From IMG/VR virus record IMGVR_UViG_3300008262_000072, positions 1 through 60,809 of that record: DNA of 60,809 nt, one strand, 5' to 3'. This document shows, piece after piece, positions 46,876-54,598 of the stretch; positions within the stretch are counted from its first letter, which is position 1, and every line of letters begins with the position of its first letter. The stretch comes from a virus. A model generated the notes under the pieces. The model was not told where the DNA came from. It worked only from the letters and a program-made list of their open reading frames with translations, and searched no databases. Both the position numbers and the translations under genes were made by a program.

Positions 46876-47224
46876 GAATGATGTAAGAATCTTTATGGAT
46901 GCATGTGACCAAAAGGCAACAGATTTTGGGCCACAATCTGAACTATATGTGGATTTGATAATGGAAGAATTTAGAGAGCTTATTACGGCATATGGCAGTA
47001 GAAACATTGTAGAAATTGCAGACGCTACTGCTGATTTGAAATGGGTAATTGAAGGATTAGAACACACACTACAAATACCACAACAAGAAGTTTGGGACGA
47101 AGTTGCACGTAGCAATCTAGCCAAAATCTCAGAAGGTGGAAAAGTACTAAAGAGGCAAGATGGCAAAGTATTAAAACCAGAAGGTTGGACGCCACCTGAT
47201 ATTAAATCAATTATAAGAAAGTAA
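46865..47224 (+). CDS. MazG-like NTP pyrophosphohydrolase (1)
   Basis: 119 residues. Metal-binding helices LIMEEFRELITAYGSRN and EIADATADLKWVIEG are the MazG-type all-alpha signature, followed by VARSNLAKISEGGKVLKRQD typical of phage members. Hydrolyses (d)NTPs or ppGpp-like alarmones. A second, different MazG-like protein is at 56817-57095. Confidence 0.85.
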   Translation: MDSKNDVRIFMDACDQKATDFGPQSELYVDLIMEEFRELITAYGSRNIVEIADATADLKWVIEGLEHTLQIPQQEVWDEVARSNLAKISEGGKVLKRQDGKVLKPEGWTPPDIKSIIRK

Positions 47225-47228
47225 AAAT

Positions 47229-49019
47229 ATGGAATACATGGGTGTCAAAATAGACTTAGAAAAAGATAAACTATTTGATGAATTAGGAATTAAAAGATTA
47301 CAAGAATCTTACATGCGTGATGATGAAACATCACCACAACAGAGGTTTGCATATGTATCATCGTCATTCGGAAGTAATACTGAACACGCTCAGCGCCTTT
47401 ACGATTACGCCAGTAATCATTGGCTTAGTTATAGTACTCCAATTCTTAGTTACGGTCGTTCTAAGCGTGGTATGCCTATATCATGCTTTCTCAATTATAT
47501 TGAAGACACTGCGGAGGGCCTAGTTGATAATCTTAGTGAAACTAATTGGCTTTCTATGCTTGGCGGTGGTGTTGGTATTGGCTTCGGTATACGTAGTGCA
47601 GACGACAAGAGTACTGGTGTTATGCCGCACCTCAAAATTTACGATGCTTCATCTCTTGCTTACCGTCAGGGTCGTACTCGCCGTGGAAGTTATGCTGCTT
47701 ATCTTGATATCAGTCATCCCGACATTATATCATTTTTAGAAATGCGTAAACCTACCGGTGATCCAAATGTACGATGTATGAATCTACATCATGGTGTTAA
47801 TATCACTGATGATTTTATGAAACTGATTGAAAACTGTATGTTGGATTCGGAAGCAGATGATTCGTGGAATTTAGTTGATCCTAAATCTGGTGAAATCCGT
47901 GAGACAGTATCCGCTAAACATTTATGGCAACAAATCTTAGAATTACGTATGCACACCGGTGAACCTTACATTCACTACATTGATACGAGTAACAATATGT
48001 TACCACAATTCTTAAAAGACAAAGGATTGAAAATTCATCAATCAAATCTTTGTTCTGAAATTATTTTACCAACAAATGAAGAAAGAACAGCTGTGTGTTG
48101 CCTTTCATCATTAAACTTGGAGTATTATGATGATTGGAAAAATGATTCCTTATTCCTTAAGGATGTGGCTGAAATGCTTGATAACGTTTTGGAGTTTTTT
48201 ATTACTAATGCACCTGATACCATTTCCAGGGCTATTTACTCTGCTAGCCGTGAGCGTTCTATTGGCATTGGTGCCTTAGGTTTTCACGCATACTTGCAGA
48301 AAAACAATATTGCTTTTGAAGGTGTTATGGCTAAGGTTGCAAACAATCAAATGTTCAAACACATAAGGAGTAAATTAGATGAAGCTAATCAAATTCTTGG
48401 AAGCGAACGAGGGGAAGCTCCTGATGCTGTCGGCACTGGCCAGCGCTTTAGTCACCTTATGGCTATTGCTCCAAATGCTTCTTCGTCTATCATTATGGGA
48501 AACACTAGCCCTAGTGTCGAGCCTTACCGTGCTAATGCTTACCGTCAGGACACTTTATCAGGCGCATTTTTGAATAAGAATAAACACTTAGATAAAATAA
48601 TTCAAAAACATGCTGAGATTCATCCAGAAGGATGGTCAGATGAAGTGTGGAGCAGTATTATTGCTAATGATGGTTCAGTTCAACATTTCGAGTGGTTGGA
48701 TGAAAACGACCGAGCAGTATTCAAAACATCTATGGAAATTGACCAACGTTGGGTTATTGAATTGGCTGCTGACCGTCAACAATACATCGACCAAGCACAA
48801 TCTTTGAATTTGTTCTTCCGTCCTGATGCACATATTAAATATATTCATGCAATTCATTTTATGGCATGGAAAAAAGGATTAAAAACACTTTACTACTGCC
48901 GTTCTGAAAAGATTGGTAAAGCAGACAAGGTATCTAAACGTATTGAACGTCAAGTAATCAAAGAACTTGATATGGTACAAGTAGCACAAGGTAACGATTG
49001 TATAGCTTGCGAGGGCTAA
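47229..49019 (+). CDS. nrdA: Ribonucleotide reductase large subunit (class Ia)
   Basis: 596 residues, shorter than E. coli NrdA (761) because the N-terminal ATP-cone is absent, so dATP inhibition is probably lost. Catalytic residues: first active-site Cys in MPISCFLN, NLCSEI (Asn, Cys, Glu), second Cys in VCCLSSLN, and C-terminal redox CIACEG. Reduces NDPs to dNDPs. Followed by an amidotransferase-like gene, thioredoxin and nrdB. Confidence 0.94.
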   Translation: MEYMGVKIDLEKDKLFDELGIKRLQESYMRDDETSPQQRFAYVSSSFGSNTEHAQRLYDYASNHWLSYSTPILSYGRSKRGMPISCFLNYIEDTAEGLVDNLSETNWLSMLGGGVGIGFGIRSADDKSTGVMPHLKIYDASSLAYRQGRTRRGSYAAYLDISHPDIISFLEMRKPTGDPNVRCMNLHHGVNITDDFMKLIENCMLDSEADDSWNLVDPKSGEIRETVSAKHLWQQILELRMHTGEPYIHYIDTSNNMLPQFLKDKGLKIHQSNLCSEIILPTNEERTAVCCLSSLNLEYYDDWKNDSLFLKDVAEMLDNVLEFFITNAPDTISRAIYSASRERSIGIGALGFHAYLQKNNIAFEGVMAKVANNQMFKHIRSKLDEANQILGSERGEAPDAVGTGQRFSHLMAIAPNASSSIIMGNTSPSVEPYRANAYRQDTLSGAFLNKNKHLDKIIQKHAEIHPEGWSDEVWSSIIANDGSVQHFEWLDENDRAVFKTSMEIDQRWVIELAADRQQYIDQAQSLNLFFRPDAHIKYIHAIHFMAWKKGLKTLYYCRSEKIGKADKVSKRIERQVIKELDMVQVAQGNDCIACEG

Positions 49020-49658
49020 TTGAAACCTACAATTGCATTGTTTCTACACCAACCAAAATGTTCGGTGCAATCTGGTAATGGCATCATCAAAGCACTTGAA
49101 AGCCATTACCATTTTAAAATATTTACAAGACATGAAGTAGAAAATGACTTCTTTGATAATGTTGATATTATTGCTTTTCCTGGTGGTTTGGGTGACAGTG
49201 ATAGTTTCGATTATCTGTTTAAAAATAATCGTGACCGCATCACTGATTTTGTTCATAATGGCGGCCGCTATTTGGGAATTTGCATGGGTGCTTATTGGGC
49301 TGGCCGTGATTATTTTAATTTTTTACATAACGTAGAAGTTGAACAATACATAAAGAGACCTAATACAGATACAAAAAGACCACATGCAAAAAACTTGAAG
49401 ATTGAATGGTTGGGAAAAGAAGAAAAAATGTTTTTTTATGATGGTTGTGCTTTTGGTGGAGGTCAATATGAAATTATTGCTAAGTATATGAATGATGATC
49501 CGATGGCAATTATACAAGATAAGCTTGGACTAATTGGTTGTCATCCAGAGAGTCAACCACATTGGTATAAATCATATAGTTGGATGAGAGGACTCTATCA
49601 CAACGGAGAACATCATAAATTATTATTAGAATTTACAAATAAATTAATGGAGAGATAA
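49020..49658 (+). CDS. Class I glutamine-amidotransferase-like (BPL_N type) protein
   Basis: 212 residues from a TTG start just after the nrdA stop, with GAGGG upstream; no other early start exists. Nucleophile elbow LGICMGAYWAG (Cys about 89) and GCHPESQPHW (His-Pro-Glu) near the end resemble the biotin-protein-ligase N-terminal domain family. IIAFPGGLGDSD is typical. Function unknown; the insertion between RNR genes is notable. Confidence 0.75.
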   Translation: MKPTIALFLHQPKCSVQSGNGIIKALESHYHFKIFTRHEVENDFFDNVDIIAFPGGLGDSDSFDYLFKNNRDRITDFVHNGGRYLGICMGAYWAGRDYFNFLHNVEVEQYIKRPNTDTKRPHAKNLKIEWLGKEEKMFFYDGCAFGGGQYEIIAKYMNDDPMAIIQDKLGLIGCHPESQPHWYKSYSWMRGLYHNGEHHKLLLEFTNKLMER

Positions 49659-49659
49659 G

Positions 49660-49902
49660 ATGAAGATATTAAGATTTACAGCATCATGGTGTGGGCCATG
49701 CAAATCATTAGCAAAAAACTTAGAAGAAGCAAACCTATCGGTTCCAATTGAAGTGGTTGACGTTGATGTTCAATCCGATATTGCAGTTGAATATGGAATT
49801 CGTGGTGTGCCGACATTGGTTATGTTGGATGAAAATATTGAAGTTAAAAGATTGGTTGGATCCAAAACTGTGACTGAATTAAAAGAGTGGGCAACAGCAT
49901 GA
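49660..49902 (+). CDS. Thioredoxin
   Basis: 80 residues, short. Active site ASWCGPCKSL (Cys 11, Cys 14) and cis-Pro GVPTLVM. Likely the reductant for the phage RNR, replacing T4 glutaredoxin NrdC. Overlaps the nrdB ATG (ATGA). Confidence 0.93.
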   Translation: MKILRFTASWCGPCKSLAKNLEEANLSVPIEVVDVDVQSDIAVEYGIRGVPTLVMLDENIEVKRLVGSKTVTELKEWATA

Positions 49903-50885
49903 TTAAGAAGATAGAATCTAGACTTACGGATGAAAGAAACAGTTTCAAACCTTTCAACTATCCATGGGCATATGATGCATGGTTGAAACACGAACAATCA
50001 CATTGGCTTCACACAGAAGTACCAATGATGGAAGACGTTAAGGATTGGAAAAAGAAACTAAGCAAAGAAGAAAAACAATTTCTTACACACATCTTTAGGT
50101 TTTTTACGCAAGGTGACATTGACGTTGCTGGTGGATATGTTAAGAACTATCTTCCATATTTTCCACAACCAGAAGTTCGTATGATGTTATTGGGTTTTGC
50201 TGCAAGAGAAGCGTTACACGTTGCTGCATACAGCCATCTAATCGAAACACTTGGTTTACCTGAAGCCACTTATAACCAATTCTTAGACTATCAAGAAATG
50301 AAAGATAAACACGATTATGTGTTAGAACTTTCTTCTAAGAATGGTGATGCCGCCTCAACTGCAACCCATATCGCCGTGTTCAGTGCTTTCACTGAAGGGA
50401 TGCAGTTGTTCTCATCTTTCATCATGTTACTTAACTTTCCACGCACAGGTAAGATGAAGGGTATGGGACAGATTGTTACATGGTCTATTGTTGATGAAAC
50501 TCAACATGCAGAATCAATGATTAAATTATTCCGTTCCTACATAGAAGAAAACAAAGAGATATGGAATGACGAACTCAAAGGACGAATCTACACCATCGCC
50601 GAAAAAATGGTCGAACTGGAAGATAAGTTTATTGACCTCGCCTTTTCTATGGGCGCTATGGACGGTCTTTCTAGTGAAGATGTCAAAAAGTATATCCGTT
50701 ATATTGCTGATAGGCGTCTTATATCTCTTGGTCTTAAGGGTATTTTTAAAGTAAAGAAGAACCCACTACCATGGGTTGAAGAAATGATTAACGCACCGAC
50801 ACACACCAATTTCTTTGAGAACAGAGCAACCGACTATGCAAAAGGTGCATTATCGGGAAACTGGGGAGATGTTTGGGCCAATTAA
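49899..50885 (+). CDS. nrdB: Ribonucleotide reductase small subunit (class Ia)
   Basis: 328 residues from ATG 49899. Ligand set: EALHVAAYSH (Glu, His and radical Tyr in the EXXHXXXY spacing) and IVDETQHAESM (Glu, His). Forms the diferric-tyrosyl radical that starts NrdA catalysis. Iron supply may connect it to the IscU/rubrerythrin genes (inference). Confidence 0.94.
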   Translation: MIKKIESRLTDERNSFKPFNYPWAYDAWLKHEQSHWLHTEVPMMEDVKDWKKKLSKEEKQFLTHIFRFFTQGDIDVAGGYVKNYLPYFPQPEVRMMLLGFAAREALHVAAYSHLIETLGLPEATYNQFLDYQEMKDKHDYVLELSSKNGDAASTATHIAVFSAFTEGMQLFSSFIMLLNFPRTGKMKGMGQIVTWSIVDETQHAESMIKLFRSYIEENKEIWNDELKGRIYTIAEKMVELEDKFIDLAFSMGAMDGLSSEDVKKYIRYIADRRLISLGLKGIFKVKKNPLPWVEEMINAPTHTNFFENRATDYAKGALSGNWGDVWAN

Positions 50886-50894
50886 AGGAAAGAT

Positions 50895-51083
50895 ATGACA
50901 ACAAGAACAATAACAGCGGAGTGTAGTAGCTGCGAATCCAGTTACGATGTAATTTATATGGAAGAACTAGTATCAGAAGAATTACCTGAGTTTTGCCCGT
51001 TTTGCGGTGAAACCATTGATTCAATATCCGAAGATGAATATATAGATGAGGATGATGAATCAGATGAGGACAAATGGGACTGA
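50895..51083 (+). CDS. Small zinc-ribbon acidic protein
   Basis: 62 residues. CSSC (about 10-13) and CPFCG (about 34-38) form a four-Cys zinc ribbon; the C-terminal third is Asp/Glu-rich (EDEYIDEDDESDEDKWD). Common small protein next to RNR genes in related phages; role unknown. Overlaps the next start by 10 bases. Confidence 0.7.
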   Translation: MTTRTITAECSSCESSYDVIYMEELVSEELPEFCPFCGETIDSISEDEYIDEDDESDEDKWD

Positions 51084-51487
51084 ATTGGACATATAAAGAC
51101 AAAGAATTTACAGAAGAATTGATTGGTGATAATTATGGTTTTGTGTATCTTATAACCAACAGTGTAACAAACAAAAAATACATTGGTAAGAAATTTTTCT
51201 ATTCTTCAAAAACCAGACAAGTCAAAGGTAAGAAGAAACGATTCAAAGTTTCCTCGGACTGGCAAACTTACTATGGTAGTAACGAGGAATTGAAAAAAGA
51301 TGTTATAATACACGGACTAGATTCGTTTAGTCGAGAAATTATACATCTATGCAAAAGCAAAGGTGAGTGTGGTTATCTTGAAGCAAAAGAACAGTTTGTA
51401 AATGGTGCTCTGGAAACAGATGACTATTACAATTCTTGGATTATGGTTAGAGTAAGAAAATCACATATTAAAGGATTGCAATGTTAG
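51074..51487 (+). CDS. GIY-YIG domain endonuclease
   Basis: 137 residues. GFVYLITNSVTNKKYIGKKF contains the two GIY-YIG strands (VYL..KYIG) and FSREIIHLCKSKGECGYLEA the later Arg/Glu helix of the fold. No separate DNA-binding repeats are seen, so it may be a repair or host-DNA nuclease rather than a mobile homing enzyme. Overlaps both neighbours. Confidence 0.78.
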   Translation: MGLNWTYKDKEFTEELIGDNYGFVYLITNSVTNKKYIGKKFFYSSKTRQVKGKKKRFKVSSDWQTYYGSNEELKKDVIIHGLDSFSREIIHLCKSKGECGYLEAKEQFVNGALETDDYYNSWIMVRVRKSHIKGLQC

Positions 51488-51825
51488 ATTATTTGGCAGA
51501 AGTTGGTAATGAGTTTGATGCATTATTCTTTTTACCAATGGAAGATGAAGATAGTATCAACATCATCTCAAACAAATACAAAAATCCAGGTCAACCTATA
51601 GAAGGAAACGTTATTGGTTCTTGGTGGCACATTTTGTTGTTTAAATGCAACGAAGAAAGTGGTCAAGTAGAAGACCTGGATATCTTTGATGCCATTTTCT
51701 CGGATCCTAGGGAATACATATCTGGTTTAATACCACAAGGTTGGTATGGGTTAATTGCAAAGAAAACCACAACCTCCCACGATTTCCTAGATGATGCTGT
51801 TGACAAGTTCAAGTCAATGATGTAA
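51481..51825 (+). CDS. Hypothetical protein
   Basis: 114 residues, acidic, no family recognised. Start MLDYLAEVGNEFDALFFLPM; contains Trp-rich GNVIGSWWHILLFKC. Overlaps the GIY-YIG stop by 7 bases and precedes RNase H by 29. Confidence 0.6.
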   Translation: MLDYLAEVGNEFDALFFLPMEDEDSINIISNKYKNPGQPIEGNVIGSWWHILLFKCNEESGQVEDLDIFDAIFSDPREYISGLIPQGWYGLIAKKTTTSHDFLDDAVDKFKSMM

Positions 51826-51854
51826 AATGTGAGTATCTAAACTGAAAGTATATT

Positions 51855-52718
51855 ATGATTCTCGTTGACCTTAACCAGGTATTACTAGCCGGATTGATGG
51901 CGCAAATTGCCAGTCAAAAAGGTGTTAAATTAGAAGAAGGCCTTATTAGACACATGGTTCTGAACATTCTCAGGACTCACCTAAAGAACTTCCGTGAAGA
52001 ATATGGTGAAGTTGTGTTGTGTGCTGACAACCGTAAATATTGGCGCAAGGAATTCTTTCCTTTCTACAAAGCCGGCCGTAAAAAAACCAGAGAGAAATCT
52101 GAACTTGACTGGCATCTAATCTTTGATATGCTTTCCAAATTCAAGCAAGAACTCAGAGATAATTTTCCATACAAAGTAATTGATGTTGAAGGTGCAGAGG
52201 CTGATGATATCATTGGCACACTGGTGCCTCGTCATATCATGCATGAAAACATCCTGATTATTTCCAGTGATGGAGACTTCTTGCAATTACAAATGTATAA
52301 TGGTAGAAGTGATTATACTGTCAAACAATATAATCCTGCACAGAAGAAATTTATTATCTCCAAAAATCCAATGGATGAATTAAAAGAGAAGATTATTCAT
52401 GGTGATAAAGGTGATGGCATTCCAAACATTCTCTCATCAAGTGATACGTTTGTGCGTGAGATTCGTCAAAAAGTTATGACTGAAGCTAAACTCACTAAAT
52501 TCATGGCACAAAACTATGCTGAATATGATGATGAAAATGCACGTATTGGTTTTTCACGCAACCAAACACTGATTGACCTGAGAAACATACCAGGTGATAT
52601 ACAATCCAAAATCATAAATACTTATGAAGAAACCAAACCAGCACCTAAAGGTAAAATACTGGATTATTTGATTACAAACAAACTGAAAAGTTTAATAGAT
52701 GTTATTGGGGAATTTTAA
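51855..52718 (+). CDS. rnh: RNase H (T4 Rnh, FEN-type 5'-3' exonuclease)
   Basis: 287 residues (T4: 305). Acidic metal sites MILVDLNQVLLAG, VVLCADNRKYWR, VEGAEADDIIG and IISSDGDFLQLQ, plus the H3TH-like loop IIHGDKGDGIPN. Removes RNA primers from Okazaki fragments. Overlaps the next ATG by one base (TAATG). Confidence 0.93.
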   Translation: MILVDLNQVLLAGLMAQIASQKGVKLEEGLIRHMVLNILRTHLKNFREEYGEVVLCADNRKYWRKEFFPFYKAGRKKTREKSELDWHLIFDMLSKFKQELRDNFPYKVIDVEGAEADDIIGTLVPRHIMHENILIISSDGDFLQLQMYNGRSDYTVKQYNPAQKKFIISKNPMDELKEKIIHGDKGDGIPNILSSSDTFVREIRQKVMTEAKLTKFMAQNYAEYDDENARIGFSRNQTLIDLRNIPGDIQSKIINTYEETKPAPKGKILDYLITNKLKSLIDVIGEF

Positions 52719-53143
52719 TGAAAGCGTTATATGAAGTATTTGATGAATTTGAATTGGCAAAAAACAAAAAAGAAAGAATGGATGTAATTTCCAAAAATCT
52801 TTCACAGACATTGGTTGATGTGTTAAAATTGGCTTATCATCCAAACATACAATGGAAAATTAAAGAGTTACCAGAAAATTATCGTGTACCAACAGATATG
52901 TTACCAGGAATCACACATGACAGTATCAACGGACAAATACGTAGAATGTATATGTTCATGGTTGGTGATGCAACAGCAGAGAAGTTAAATGAACACCGTA
53001 GGAATGAATTATTAATTCAAATGTTAGAATCAATTGAGCCACGGGAAGCAGAAGTTTTATTGGGTATCTTCCAGAAAGATTTGGGAGTAAAAGGGTTAGA
53101 CTATAAATTTGTAAAAGAGGCATTTCCAGACATGTTGCCATGA
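52718..53143 (+). CDS. Conserved phage protein (DUF6433 type)
   Basis: 141 residues. ESIEPREAEVLLGIFQKDLG and KGLDYKFVKEAFPDMLP form the conserved C-terminus of a small protein that follows rnh in marine T4-like phages. Role unknown. Overlaps the next gene by 4 bases. Confidence 0.7.
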   Translation: MKALYEVFDEFELAKNKKERMDVISKNLSQTLVDVLKLAYHPNIQWKIKELPENYRVPTDMLPGITHDSINGQIRRMYMFMVGDATAEKLNEHRRNELLIQMLESIEPREAEVLLGIFQKDLGVKGLDYKFVKEAFPDMLP

Positions 53144-53529
53144 CAAAAAAAGAAAACATCATTGTCTTATCGGGTGAATTTGATTACATAACTTATAATG
53201 ATTTTAAATTATTAAAAACTTGCAAATCCAAATGTGATTGGCTTGTTATAGGAGTTCATTCTGACTCCTATATGGAGTTATGTAGAAATAAGACTAGAAA
53301 TTCATTTGAACAAAGAAAAGAATTTGTAAAGAGTATTTCTCACGTTGATGAGGTGTTTGCTTTTAATGATTTTGATGGAACATGCTGTAATTTACTAAAA
53401 CTTATAAAACTATGTTATCCCGCATCCAATATAATCTATGTTTCAGAAACGAACGTAGAGGATATGCCAGAAGCCCGTATTCGTGGCATCACATTTACAA
53501 CATTTGAAATTATTAATCAAGGAGTTTAA
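53140..53529 (+). CDS. Degenerate cytidylyltransferase-like protein
   Basis: 129 residues. Overall shape of TagD/RfaE-type nucleotidylyltransferases: GEFDYITYNDFKLLKTCKSK, WLVIGVHSDSY, FEQRKEFVKSISHVDEVFAF. The signature H-x-G-H (FDxxHxGH) is replaced by ITYND, so catalysis is doubtful. May be a binding or regulatory relic. Confidence 0.65.
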   Translation: MTKKENIIVLSGEFDYITYNDFKLLKTCKSKCDWLVIGVHSDSYMELCRNKTRNSFEQRKEFVKSISHVDEVFAFNDFDGTCCNLLKLIKLCYPASNIIYVSETNVEDMPEARIRGITFTTFEIINQGV

Positions 53530-53534
53530 TTAAA

Positions 53535-53720
53535 GTGTCAAAATTTTCTGGAAAGTTTCGCAATCAGCGAGACTATGACGATGAACAGTATTTCCGTGAG
53601 GAAAACAAAAGTAAGAAACGTCAGAAACAACAGCGAAAACAAAAGTATTATGATGAGTACGAATCCTTCGAATCTCAACAACGTTTCAATCAAAAACCCC
53701 AAAAAATGAAATATTATTGA
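53535..53720 (+). CDS. Small highly charged protein
   Basis: 61 residues from GTG 53535. Rich in Arg/Lys/Gln/Tyr (YDDEQYFREENKSKKRQKQQ). No Cys, no membrane segment. Nucleic-acid binding is possible from composition only. Confidence 0.55.
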   Translation: MSKFSGKFRNQRDYDDEQYFREENKSKKRQKQQRKQKYYDEYESFESQQRFNQKPQKMKYY

Positions 53721-53744
53721 TGTTGTAACCACACAACACAACTA

Positions 53745-53773
53745 TTGACAGTCTTTGATGAATGGTGTATAAT
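53745..53773 (+). promoter_or_regulatory. Sigma70-type promoter
   Basis: Perfect TTGACA (53745-53750) and TATAAT (53768-53773), 17-bp spacer. Shine-Dalgarno AGGAGA at 53787-53792. Starts the small-gene unit that leads to the CobT-like gene. Confidence 0.85.
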
Positions 53774-53797
53774 AGAACCACTACTCAGGAGATTTTT

Positions 53798-54127
53798 ATG
53801 ATGATTTATGTTCGAACCGCAAAGTCCAAGAAAAAACTAGGACCAAAAGCCGTGCGTGAACAATATGATGCATGGTTGAAATCACACCAAACATCAAAAC
53901 CTATCAAATCCACAAGTAATCAACTAACATATAAGTTGTCGGCACCTGCTGGTCGTGAAACCGTGCATTATCCGTCATTAAATACAGGTAACGGTGTCGC
54001 TACTAAAACAGCACCGAAGATTTACACTGGTACAAAAGTGATGGGAATAGCAACAATGCACAAATCAAACGCTGTTCCTGTGTTTAACAGCGAAGAAGCT
54101 GTAGAAATTTCAAGTATGAGGCGCTAA
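53798..54127 (+). CDS. Conserved small phage protein
   Basis: 109 residues from ATG 53798 (a second ATG follows directly). Core KSKKKLGPKAVREQYDAWLK and NAVPVFNSEEAVEISSMRR recur in T4-like phages; function unknown. An upstream in-frame ATG lies in the promoter and is rejected. Confidence 0.65.
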   Translation: MMIYVRTAKSKKKLGPKAVREQYDAWLKSHQTSKPIKSTSNQLTYKLSAPAGRETVHYPSLNTGNGVATKTAPKIYTGTKVMGIATMHKSNAVPVFNSEEAVEISSMRR

Positions 54128-54128
54128 A

Positions 54129-54281
54129 ATGAGCAAGAAAATGAGTTTTGTTGTAAAATTACAACGTCCTGTGTGTCGTACACCAATCAAGCCTGTACAA
54201 ACACACAAGAATGTCGTAAAATACAGTCGTAAAGATGAGAAAAAGACAATTTTGTCGCAAATTACTGAGTTAGGAACATAA
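54129..54281 (+). CDS. Small hypothetical protein (50 aa)
   Basis: MSKKMSFVVKLQRPVCRTPI, then basic; ends LSQITELGT. Spaced one base from the previous stop. The end LSQITE is encoded by the first copy of a 16-bp direct repeat (54253-54268). Confidence 0.55.
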   Translation: MSKKMSFVVKLQRPVCRTPIKPVQTHKNVVKYSRKDEKKTILSQITELGT

Positions 54282-54299
54282 AATGTCGCAAATTACTGA
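54253..54299 (+). repeat. Direct repeat TGTCGCAAATTACTGA (two copies)
   Basis: Exact 16-bp copies at 54253-54268 and 54284-54299, 31 bases apart. The first encodes the C-terminal SQITE of one small protein, the second the N-terminal MSQITE of the next. Marks a local duplication and potential recombination site. Confidence 0.85.
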
Positions 54300-54429
54300 A
54301 CCAAAAAAAGAACCGCAAGAACCGATTGACTGGAAACCTTTAGATGAAGTTGTCCGAAAATGGGCCGCACTGACCGGACACGAAAATGACCAAGATTGGT
54401 ACAGGAAAATGAAGGAATATTATGAATAA
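54283..54429 (+). CDS. Small hypothetical protein (48 aa)
   Basis: MSQITEPKKEPQEPIDWKPL, then DEVVRKWAALTGHENDQDWY. Trp-containing helical small protein; its first residues lie in the second copy of the direct repeat. Overlaps the AbrB-like start by 8 bases. Confidence 0.6.
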   Translation: MSQITEPKKEPQEPIDWKPLDEVVRKWAALTGHENDQDWYRKMKEYYE

Positions 54430-54598
54430 GAGCTATATCATTGATTTGCAAGAAGCGGATGATGGTACAGGTGACGCAATTTTGCAATTTCCAGATGAGT
54501 TGATTGCTGAAACTGGATGGAAAGAAGGTACCGTCTTGAATTTGAGAGTTGAGGAAACTCCAAGAGGCAACGTTATTGTTATGACTGAGAAAAAATAA
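54422..54598 (+). CDS. AbrB/MazE-like swapped-hairpin protein
   Basis: 58 residues. LQFPDELIAETGWKEGTVLN followed by LRVEE matches the SpoVT-AbrB beta-hairpin core (small DNA-binding or antitoxin-like proteins common in phages). No toxin partner is visible. Its TAA shares bases with ATG 54598 of the next frame. Confidence 0.7.
   Translation: MNKSYIIDLQEADDGTGDAILQFPDELIAETGWKEGTVLNLRVEETPRGNVIVMTEKK

Noticed and set aside
51074-51487. GIY-YIG gene as an active homing endonuclease
   Set aside because: It overlaps both neighbours in an operon and does not interrupt any gene; no intron is visible, so mobility is not supported.
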